A stretch of 28,572 nt of DNA from Acanthamoeba sp. SK_2022b (Eukaryota; Discosea; Longamoebia; Acanthamoebidae): positions 1-28,572 of the forward strand of contig JANDJZ010000608.1 of assembly GCA_027943245.1 (NCBI GenBank). Reading direction: 5' to 3'. A model generated the notes under the pieces. The model was not told the origin of the DNA. It saw nothing but the letters and a program-made list of their open reading frames with translations, and searched no databases. Position numbers and translations under genes: made by a program. Every line of letters begins with the position of its first letter. Position 1 is the stretch's first letter. Shown one piece after another: positions 20,817 through 28,572 of the stretch.

Positions 20817-23800
20817 ATGGAGGGACCTCCTGCGCCTGCTCCACCCCCTCCCCCTCCCTCCAAGTTCTCCACGAAGAATCTCATCACTCCAGCTTCCTCC
20901 TCATCGACTGCCTCTGCATCTGGAAAGACTCTCGGGGAGGCACTGCGCGGCACCGGCCTCTCCTCATGGCGCGCCTCCTCCTTCGCAGCCAAGTCTGACA
21001 CTGGCTTCGTCGGGCTAGGCAACCAAGGCACCCCCCCCCCAAATCACTTTGCCCAAACTATCCCAACTGGTATGACGCTAACACGGGTTGCAGGAGCTAC
21101 GTGCTACATGAACAGTCTGCTGCAGACTCTGTTCATGACCCCCGAGTTCAGGTCTGCCCTCTTCAACTGGCGCTACAATCCCAAGAAGGACGGCGACGAG
21201 CGGCGGTGCATCCCGCTGCAGCTGCAGAGGCTGTTTGCGCGCCTGTGTCTCAGCGTGTGTCCCCACATCGAGACCAAGAACGTGACTGATAGCTTTGGCT
21301 GGCACGGCAACGAGGTCTTTCAACAGCAGGACGTCCAGGAGCTCATCCGCGTGCTGCTGGATGCCATCGACAAGACCTTCTGCGCCAACGACCTTGACAA
21401 CCCTATCACGTACGCGGCCATGGCTTCATTATCCGCTTTTGGTGGCCGTGTTGATGTTGTTGCCCCTGTCACACATCGCCTCGTCGCCTCTCCGTCCCAC
21501 GCAGGCCCTTGTATCGCGGCCTTCTCCACGACTACCTCCGATGCACGCAGTGCAACCACTCTCGGATACGCTTGGACGCTTTTATGGACATTCCTCTGGT
21601 GATCCATGGTGTGTCCTCTCTCGAAGAGGCTCTCGACCTGTACGAACGTGCCCGCATCCCCCTTCTTCGTGCTAGTGGTGGCTCATCTCGTGCGTTGTGG
21701 TGCAGGTATATGACGCCCGAGTTGCTGGACAAGAGCAATCAGTGGTTTTGCGAGAAGTGCGAGAAGCGGGTCGACGCACTCAAGGGGCTCAAGCTCAAGG
21801 AGCTGCCGCCCATCATCACCCTGCAGCTAAAGCGCTTCGACTATAACTATTCCACCATGACGCGAATCAAGCTCAACAACCGAGTCTCCTTCCCGTTCTA
21901 CCTGGACATGGGCAAGTACCACAACTTCAGCATCGACGACCAGCACACGCCCATACCGGCCAAAAGGACTCCGCTCAGTGGCACGGAGGACGTGGCCGTC
22001 ATTGAGGTACTCCAATGGCGTTGTCGTCTCGCAAGAGCGAAGAATGCACGCCTGGCTCATACAGCTGATCATGTCTTCTCGTCCAGGAGGTCGATCAGGA
22101 CTGGGCGTGCGCGCTATGCACCTACATCAACATTCCGCAGCTGAAGCGGTGCGAGATGTGTTCCACGCCCAAACCTCAGCTCAGCACCGAGGAGCCAAAG
22201 CCACCGCGGGACGATACCTCTGCCTCTTCCTCGTCCTTTGCCCCGGCTCCCCCGAAGGCGTTTGGCGGTGACACGCAACCCCAAACAAATGAAAATGACG
22301 AGTCTGGTATGACGTACCACACATGACAGTGTTGTGCTTGCGACTCACCCCATACGCTTTCGATTCGCTTGTCCACAGGCGGCCCTGCGATTGAGGAACC
22401 GCCTTACCAACCGGAGGAGGCGCCACATGTTGGCGAGGGCGATCACATCTATCAACTCTTTTCCGTGATGATACACTCAGGTACTGTTTCGCCCTTTGAC
22501 AAATAGCGCTCGAAACCGTTCCCTCACTCGTCGTTGTGCGTAGGTGGTGCAATGGGTGGACACTATTACGGTACGGTTGCCCCCCCTCCCGCATTTGTGT
22601 GTTTGCCAGGTGAGCAACAATCGTGCATCTTGGGCTCATCGCTGTGCGCCTTGTGCGAATCCGTCCCACAGCCTACATCAAATCGCAGAAGACGGGCCGC
22701 TGGTACAGCTTCAATGATATGCATGTGACGCACATAACTGAGGTGGACGTGCGCCGAATGTTCGGCGACGAGGAGAAGCGAATGACCGCCGCCAACGCCT
22801 ACCTCCTCATGTACCGCAAGATGAAGCCTACCGCCGCTGCCGCTGGTGATGGCGATGACGAAGACGGGGAATTGAACGAGCTGGCCGGCGTCTTGGACGA
22901 AATACCCGAGGAGCTGCGGAAGGAGGTGGAGGAGGAGAACAGGCGATACGACGAGGAGCGGGCCGAACACCAGCGCAAGCTCGACACGCTCGACCTGCGC
23001 GTCTTCTACGGCAACACGCCCATCATGATTCATATCCACAAACAGAAGACCTTGCGCGACGCGACGGTAGCGTAGACCCGGCGCCTCTGCTACCCCACAT
23101 GTGCGCGCGTGAGACTGATACAATGTGCGCGGGTGGAACACAGGAATTGGCCTACCGCGAGGCCAAGGTGAGCGAGAGCATACCGCTGTCCAGCGTGCGT
23201 CTGCGCAGTTATAACTCCACCACGGGCACCGTCGGCCTGCCATTCACCGGCAATGAGGACAAAAAGCTGCCCGACCTCGGTGAGACCCCGCCCCCACTAC
23301 GCGGCATCACAGCACAGCAAGCGCGCCCTAATGGCTTCTGTGTTGTGTTGTGTGTCGTGTAGGTATATTCAGTCAGCGGAGCCTCCTGTTGGAGACCAAG
23401 AACCCGAGCGATGAGTGGCCCGCCGAGGAAACCGAAGGCCTCACGCTCAAGGTGATCAAATTGAACGAGCAGACGCTGGAACTCGAGCCCGCGCTCACAG
23501 TTTCCCTCGCCGATGCCAGCACGGCAACCCTGGGCCAACTCAAGGCCGCGCTCGAGGAAAAGGTTCAAGTCCTCATGCTCACGCTCTTTGTCCGCCAAAA
23601 GCTTTGCTCTCATGCGAGTGCTCCTCCTATGCGTCGTGACAAAGACTGGTCTTCGTAGTGAGGCGCAGCAGCTGCTGCGCGTGTGCAACGCGGATGTGGA
23701 GTTCATTGAGGGAAGCGAGGAAAGCACGCTCGTCAATGACTGCAAACTGAGCGACGGCTCCCTCCTCTACGTCGAAGAGTCGAAGGTACACCCACTCGCG

Positions 23801-25371
23801 GAGTTGCCAGGACACACTTGCGCATCACTGAATGGATCTCTCTCTCTCTCTCTCTCTCTCATACACCCCTTTCGCAGGCGGAAGGGGTGAGTTTGCTGAA
23901 GCAGAGGTTCGAAGCTGAGCAAAACACGATCGAGCTTAACTTCAACAACCCTAACACGGACGAGACGGACATCAAGATCGCCATCGACCAACGCGAGACC
24001 ATCGGCACCCTCAAGAAGCGAATCGGTGATGAACCCCCACCTTCGCTCATCAACACGCACTTATGGCAATTTGGACTGACGAATGCATATCAAACCAGGC
24101 GCGATCGTGGGACTTGCCAACCACGAGTTCAGGCTCCGGCGAAAGCTGCTCAACAAGGAATACAAGGACGAGGACGACACGCTGCAGCAGTGCTACCTTT
24201 TCGACCGCAGTGCCCTGCTCGTGGAAAAGGTATTCTCTCATTCTTCAAGGAATAGAACGAAAGGCGTCACACAACAAAACAATTACAAAAAACAACAATC
24301 AACCAACCATGTGGTTCATAACAGGGGCGCTCGCTGAAGGCGGGCGAAATCCTGAGCAAGGTGTACCTGTACAGCGCCGAGGAGGACGATCTGGCGTTCA
24401 CGCTCACCCTCGACTCCATGATCGTGACCGAGGGCGATTCGAGCGACAAGGTGAAGGCGCACGTGCGGGAGAGACTGGGCGAGGACTACCTGCCGTGGGA
24501 CCGTGTGCGCGTGCGCGAGAAGATCGAATGCCGACTCGGCGCTGCTATGAAGCGCGGTAAAACGCTCAAGCAGACTGTCAGCGCGTTGCGCGATGGCATC
24601 GAGCTAGCGCTGCAGGTGGTCGAGGTACTCGTTTCGTCTCTCCCTCATTCGCTCGAGCTCAACACGGGAACACATCGCACCAACTCTCCGATGGCAACAG
24701 CAGGAGAGCGCCAAGGCAGAGCTCGACGAAGCGGAGATGGTGCTGGAGATGCGCCATTTCTGCCCGGCGACGATGGAACTCAAGAGGAGCGAGGAGCTCG
24801 TGCTGCTGAAGGACTCTTCGGTCCTCGCACTTCGCACAGCCATCGGTACACCACACCGGCTGCAACCGTCTCTGCCGTCACGAACGCCGCGTGCGCAGCG
24901 TTGAAGCGGTAATGCTAAGATCCTGTATGCGGGCGGCGGAGCAGGGTCGAAGTACGACGTGCCTGTCCAGTTCGTGGCGGTGGCCAAACCCTTTAAGCAC
25001 CAGCTTGGGGTGGTGAGCTCCCTGCTTGCGCTCAACTGGGAGCTCTACGACGACGCGGTGATTACCAAGAGCCCGCTCTACCTCCGCGATGGCGACCTCA
25101 TGCTGTGGCGGGACCTCAGGGAGATCCCCAAGGAGATCGTCGTGGACGGTCTGCCGCAGGTAGGACCCCTTCTACCCAGCGCTGTCCTTTGCCGTCGGCG
25201 TGCTCACCCTGCGCGTGCGGCCAGGTTGTGGGCAGTAGCAGTCGGCCACGCGAATCAGGCATCGTCATTCGAACCGTGCACGATGAGCCTCCGTCTTGTA
25301 GCGACGCCAAGGAGGAGCCCCAGGCCGAGGAGGTGAGGGCAGATTCCTCTCATTTGGAGACTGCTCAGTGA
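20817..25371 (+). CDS. USP47: USP47-like ubiquitin hydrolase with embedded RanBP2/NZF zinc finger
   Basis: Cysteine deubiquitinase of the USP family, closest in motif order to USP47/UBP64E. Exons: 20817-21027, 21094-21409, 21505-21639, 21706-22006, 22087-22306, 22379-22480, 22544-22570, 22672-23066, 23144-23279, 23363-23562, 23663-23785, 23878-24025, 24099-24229, 24325-24624, 24704 to ~24845, ~24920-25159, 25225-25371. Catalytic Cys74 lies in GATCYMNSLLQTLF, His435 in GGAMGGHYY and Asp453 in WYSFNDMHV. The Cys box QQDVQELIRVLLDAI and WFCEKCEKR...QLKRFDYNY complete the fold. Residues 327-346 are a RanBP2-type finger (W327, C329, C332, N336, C343, C346). The ubiquitin-like C-terminal half includes LLLETKNPSDEWP. 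About 1090 residues versus 1375 in human USP47. Exon 1 appears to use a GC donor. The junction near 24846-24919 is unresolved. Confidence 0.93.
21031..21040. repeat. C10 homopolymer, intronic
   Basis: Ten C residues three nt into the first USP47-like intron, directly after the apparent GC donor. Confidence 0.85.
23837..23860. repeat. (TC)12 repeat, intronic
   Basis: Pure TC run in the USP47-like intron 23786-23877, on the coding strand just upstream of the acceptor, acting as an extended polypyrimidine tract. Confidence 0.9.
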
Positions 25372-25618
25372 AGGATCCAAGGGGTTTAAGAGCTGTGCTG
25401 GCTTCAATTCATAACTTTAGCCTGTAAAGTCGTGGTGTGCGAAGGCACCCCTCTCAGCAACAAGGGTGATGTGTGGTAGGTTGTCCTTTAGTGGCGGAAA
25501 AAGATACACAACAAATGCAACGTGGCCTGTTCATGGTGTGGCGGGTGGTGTGTTGTGTTTGTTCGCCTTTACGCGTACACCAGCACTTGGAAACGCGAGC
25601 AACTGAGACCCAGCAGCC

Positions 25619-26150
25619 TCATGTGCTTGAAGGCGCTGGTGGCGATGAGAGAGCGTTGGAGAATGGGCCCACCTGAAACGGACATGTCTCGGGTGAGCAC
25701 TCATGTGCTTTCACCTTCTCGTGCTTGTATGGGCAGTGCCTGCGTCGCCCACTGTCTCGGTGAGAAGTTCTCCTTCCACACGTTACGGCAAGAGCAGTAC
25801 CTGCATTTGGAAGCACAGCACTTTCGCCGAGAGAGGAGGTAGCGTGACGTGAAGACAGAGTAGCCGGTGCATGGGTCGATGTAGGAGTCGTCGGCATTTT
25901 CCAAAGCCTGCAGATGGCATTCCTCGATTTCCTTCAGCGATGTCATCGCAGATTTTGATGCAAATGTGCCGGCCCCTCTTTTCAACACTGTGCACACTCC
26001 CGGTACGCGGCCAGGGTGCACCCCGCCGAAGGGAAGCAGGAGATTCGTTTTTGGGTGATTTTGTTGTGCCCAACAAATCGGAATGGACGAAGCAGGCGCT
26101 TTCGGCGGCAAAAAGGCGGGATTTGTTGAGGAACTCATTGGCGCGAACAA
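25619..26150 (-). CDS. DUF5522 (C1orf53-like) cysteine-motif protein
   Basis: Small protein of the DUF5522 family, found in bacteria and in eukaryotes (human C1orf53); its function is unknown. Exons 26150-25801 and 25739-25619 join in frame to 156 residues, with a canonical GT-AG intron of 61 nt. The family core is YIDPCTGYSVFTSRYLL followed by CCASKCRHCPYKHEKVK, in which the clustered cysteines look metal- or cluster-binding. The CRHCPY part is visible only after splicing. The N-terminal ~65 residues are not conserved and contain basic and hydroxylated residues, so an organelle presequence is possible. A shorter start at 25946 (MTSLKEIEECHLQALEN) is plausible. The gene is convergent with the USP47-like gene and divergent from the PARP-finger gene. 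Confidence 0.82.
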
Positions 26151-26251
26151 GCCACAAACGGAAACAAGAATCGGATCGTGACTAAAACGTTGGGCGCGGC
26201 AGAGCGTTAGTTTTACGCACTAGTACACTACACGTACCACACCGCGAAGAG
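26151..26251. promoter_or_regulatory. Short divergent promoter
   Basis: Only 101 bp separate the divergent start codons of the DUF5522 gene and the PARP-finger gene, assuming the longer DUF5522 start. The region must contain both transcription starts if that start is right. No TATA box is evident. Confidence 0.5.
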
Positions 26252-27009
26252 ATGGCAACCAACACGTACGTGGTGGAGTATGCCAAAACTGCGCGGGCTT
26301 CCTGCAAGAACAAGCCGTGCACGAACAAGAAGATTGAAAAAGATAGCGTCCGCGTCGGCAAGATCAGTCCCAACCCCTTCTCCGAGGGCGACACCAAGAC
26401 TGAGTGCGTAACTGTCCTCCGCAAGCGCTTCGTTTTTATCAGTTACGTTGCTTACGTTCGCGCGGCAACAGCTGGTTTCATCTGCCATGCATCTTCGCAC
26501 AGCTGAGCCGAGCGCGTGCGTCGACCAAAAAGATTGAGAGCCCAGACGACCTTGAGGGCTTCGATGAGCTCAAGAAAAAGGATCAGGAACGCGTCAAGGC
26601 GCTGATCAATGGCGACAGTGAGGAGAGCGAGGAAGAAGAGAAACCCAAGAAGAAGACCACAAAGAAGGCGCCCACTAAGAAGAAGGTCCCGGTCAAGAAG
26701 AGGAAAGCGCCTTCCTCTTCCGACGAAGACAGCGAGGAAAGCGAAGAGGAAGAGAAGACTAAAAAGACCACAAAGAGAGCTCCCACCAAGAAGGCCCCGG
26801 CCAAGAAGAGGAAGGCGACTACCTCTTCCGACGAAGACGAGGACAGCGAGGAAAGCGAAGAGGAGAAGCCCAGAAAGAAGGCCGCGACCAGCAAGAGGAG
26901 AGCTCCTCCTGCAAAGCGGAGAAAGGCCGACTCATCCGAAGACGACAGCGAAGAGAGCGAAGAGGAGAAGCCCAAGCCCAAGCGTGTCGCCAAGAGGAAG
27001 AATCGCTGA
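26252..27009 (+). CDS. PARP-type zinc-finger protein with repetitive charged tail
   Basis: Contains one PARP-type zinc finger, a DNA-break-sensing fold also found in PARP1, DNA ligase III and stand-alone fungal proteins. There is no ADP-ribosyltransferase or ligase domain. Exons 26252-26403 and 26472-27009 give 229 residues. The finger spans residues ~5-65: ligands C18 and C23, then RVGKISPNPFSEGDTKTDWF, H54 and C57 in WFHLPCIF. The first pair is spaced C-x4-C, where animal PARP1 has C-x2-C. After a linker (ESPDDLEGFDELKKKDQERV), the tail alternates acidic serine blocks (SDEDSEESEEE) with basic blocks (KKTTKRAPTKK), four times, ending KRVAKRKNR. The basic blocks look like nuclear localisation signals and the acidic serine blocks like CK2 sites. 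Likely a nuclear DNA-binding protein; the precise role is unknown. Confidence 0.88.
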
Positions 27010-27213
27010 GGCGCCTACTCGTTCACATGCCGTACGAGGCCAGTGGCATCATCAGGTTGGTGACCACTTGCAGAAGATGGTTAAAAAAAATTCAAATATT
27101 TAAAACGAACGCGATTTTTGCTGACGAAAGCCTGCAACGGTAAGCTTCCTTTTTTGAGCCGGTCGTATGGTCACACCACAGGTCCGGAGAACCGTAGGTG
27201 TGAGCTGAGAGAG

Positions 27214-28200
27214 ATGGAGCAAACGGCGGAAGATGAATCATCGGGGAATGTTATAAGGGCGCTGATGGGCAATGCCAATCCTAAGCTGGGGAAGGACATC
27301 GCGGAAGCTCTGGGCGGGCGTCTGTGCGACTGCGAGATCAGCAAGTTTGCAGATGGGGAGATTAACATGCAGATCAAGGAGAACATCCGAGGGGCCGACG
27401 TCTTCGTCATCCAGGGTACCTCACCCCCCGTCAACGACAACCTCATGGAGCTCCTCCTCCTCCTCCAGACCATCAAGTTGTCGTCGGCCAAGCGCATCAC
27501 CGCCGTCATCCCCTACTATGGCTACGCCCGACAGGACCGCAAAACCCGCCCGCGTGTCCCCATCTCGGCCAGTGCCGTGGCCCAGCTCATCGAGGCCATG
27601 GGGGCTGACCGCGTCGTGACGGTGGACCTTCATTGCGGCCAGATACAGGGCTTCTTCCACCACACGCCCGTTGACAACCTCTTCGCCGAGAGCGAGTTCA
27701 TCCCCTCTCTCAGAGCCAAGTACCCAGACCCGGCCGAGGTGGTCATCGTGTCGCCCGACGCCGGAGGCGTGATGAGAGCCCGACGGATCGCTGATACTCT
27801 CCACGTGGAGAACGTGGCCACCATCCTTAAGCGTAGGGGCAAGGCCAACGTGGTGGACTCCATGCAGATCGTGGGCTCGGTGGCCGGCAAGAAATGCGTC
27901 ATCGTTGATGACATCATCGACACGGCCGGCACCCTTTGCAAAGCAGCTGATCTGCTCAAGGAAAATGGCGCTACGGACGTGATCGCCTGCGCCACCCACG
28001 GGGTCTTCACGTCCAGCGCCATGGATCGACTCAACTCGTCGTGCCTCTCGGCCGTATACGTCTCTGACTCCATTCCGCAGGAGCACAACAAGGCACAGTG
28101 CGACAAGCTCCATGTCCTCTCCATCGCTCCTCTCCTCGCTCGCGCCATCCGCCGCATCCACGAGGAGAAGTCCCTCTCCGTCCTCTTCCCCCACACCTAG
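27214..28200 (+). CDS. PRPS: Ribose-phosphate pyrophosphokinase (PRPP synthetase)
   Basis: Makes phosphoribosyl pyrophosphate from ribose 5-phosphate and ATP for purine, pyrimidine, NAD, His and Trp synthesis; cytosolic. A single uninterrupted exon encodes 328 residues, close to the ~318 usual for the family. Motifs: FADGEINMQIKENIRGADVF near the N-terminus, YYGYARQDRKTRPRVPISA (ATP-side loop), VTVDLHCGQIQGFF (metal-binding region), VSPDAGG and CVIVDDIIDTAGTLCKAA (PRPP-binding loop). I chose the ATG at 27214 because the family N-terminus begins there; an in-frame upstream start at 27118 would add 32 unrelated residues. A possible short 5' UTR intron (GTAAGC from 27140 to CAG at 27181) lies upstream. 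The absence of introns is unusual next to the neighbours. Confidence 0.96.
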   Translation: MEQTAEDESSGNVIRALMGNANPKLGKDIAEALGGRLCDCEISKFADGEINMQIKENIRGADVFVIQGTSPPVNDNLMELLLLLQTIKLSSAKRITAVIPYYGYARQDRKTRPRVPISASAVAQLIEAMGADRVVTVDLHCGQIQGFFHHTPVDNLFAESEFIPSLRAKYPDPAEVVIVSPDAGGVMRARRIADTLHVENVATILKRRGKANVVDSMQIVGSVAGKKCVIVDDIIDTAGTLCKAADLLKENGATDVIACATHGVFTSSAMDRLNSSCLSAVYVSDSIPQEHNKAQCDKLHVLSIAPLLARAIRRIHEEKSLSVLFPHT

Positions 28201-28221
28201 GGCAATTCTGCACATATAATT

Positions 28222-28227
28222 AATAAA
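28222..28227 (+). terminator. Polyadenylation signal AATAAA for PRPP synthetase
   Basis: AATAAA 22 nt after the stop codon, within an AT-rich stretch unlike the GC-rich coding sequence around it. Confidence 0.7.
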
Positions 28228-28331
28228 TGAGAAAATCGCGAAATTTTTGTTTGGACGTTAGTTTGGTTCTGTTTTCTTTCTTCCTTGTGCTCAGCGAAGG
28301 AGGGCCCAGCGAGACGCAGTGACTACACCAA

Positions 28332-28572
28332 ATGCCGCCTGAGGTGTACGTGCAAGTGGTGGGGGCGGGCACAGCCGGCATCACGCCGTCGGTGATGGTG
28401 GTGGCGGGCCGGCACCGCTTCCTCTTCAACTGCGGAGAGCAGTCCCAGCGCTTCATCACTGAGAACAAGCTCCGCACGCAGAACGTAGATGCCCTCTTCT
28501 TCACTCAGATAGACTGGCACCACCTAGGCGGCCTCTCTGACTTTCTCATGACCGGTCCCCCCTCCCCTCCCC
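28332..28572 (+). CDS. ELAC2: Long-form tRNase Z (ELAC2-like), N-terminal fragment
   Basis: Start of the endonuclease that trims 3' trailers from tRNA precursors in the nucleus or mitochondria. The ATG at 28332 begins MPPEVYVQVVGAGTAG. It is followed by FLFNCGEQSQRFITENKLRT and FTQIDWHHLGGLSDFLMTG, which match the N-terminal beta-lactamase-like half of ELAC2 (family LLNCGEG.QR and W..VGGL..M.LT). This half lacks the catalytic metal motif in long-form enzymes, so the active site would lie beyond the right edge. The final C-rich bases after ATGACCG look like the start of an intron (GTCCCC). Only about 75 residues are visible. The gene lies 131 bp downstream of PRPP synthetase, on the same strand. 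Confidence 0.85.
   Translation, partial: MPPEVYVQVVGAGTAGITPSVMVVAGRHRFLFNCGEQSQRFITENKLRTQNVDALFFTQIDWHHLGGLSDFLMTGPPSPP

Noticed and set aside
26609..27103. Arg-rich 164-codon frame overlapping the PARP-finger gene tail
   Set aside because: It is a frame-shifted reading of the repetitive Lys/Glu codons; the in-frame product continues from the zinc finger and ends cleanly at 27009.
27118..27213. 32-residue N-terminal extension of PRPP synthetase
   Set aside because: The family begins at the ATG at 27214, and the upstream stretch contains a likely intron-like GTAAGC...CAG and has leader rather than protein character.

Overview
The window looks like nuclear DNA from a free-living amoebozoan, most like Acanthamoeba. 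Genes are dense and GC-rich, and almost every gene is split by short introns of about 60-130 nt with GTACGN or GTGCGN donors. Gene content is eukaryotic (SNARE, ribosomal protein eL37, USP47-type deubiquitinase, ESCRT regulator). It also includes a giant hybrid Ser/Thr-histidine kinase of the sort expanded in such amoebae. The species assignment is inference from style and family, not a database match. I found no mobile element, CRISPR array, tRNA or rRNA.

Layout. Positions 1-7798 (minus): a 25-exon hybrid kinase cut by the left edge. 8217-10989 (minus): a type I membrane aspartic protease. 11076-14202 (minus): a CC2D1/Lgd-type DM14-C2 protein. 14442-15007 (plus): ribosomal protein eL37. 15133-16213 (minus): a VAMP7-like longin R-SNARE. 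16733-17824 (minus): a WrbA-type flavodoxin quinone reductase with a lysine-rich tail. 18105-20326 (minus): a Cramped/TKI1-like SANT protein. 20817-25371 (plus): a USP47-like deubiquitinase with an embedded RanBP2/NZF zinc finger. 25619-26150 (minus): a small DUF5522 cysteine-motif protein. 26252-27009 (plus): a PARP-type zinc-finger protein. 27214-28200 (plus): ribose-phosphate pyrophosphokinase. 28332 to the right edge (plus): start of long-form tRNase Z.

The genes do not form one pathway. CC2D1, VAMP7 and the membrane protease all point to the endolysosomal system, but eukaryotic neighbours need not be functionally linked. Spacing is tight: CC2D1 and the protease are 86 bp apart, and the DUF5522 and PARP-finger genes share about 100 bp of divergent promoter.

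The points most worth checking are the zinc finger inside the USP47 catalytic domain; tiny exons of 21 and 27 nt that carry catalytic motifs; three apparent GC-AG introns sharing a GCAC donor; a (GT)35 microsatellite that forms a 5' splice site; and two splice junctions that do not keep frame. I did not find a clearly new multi-gene system.
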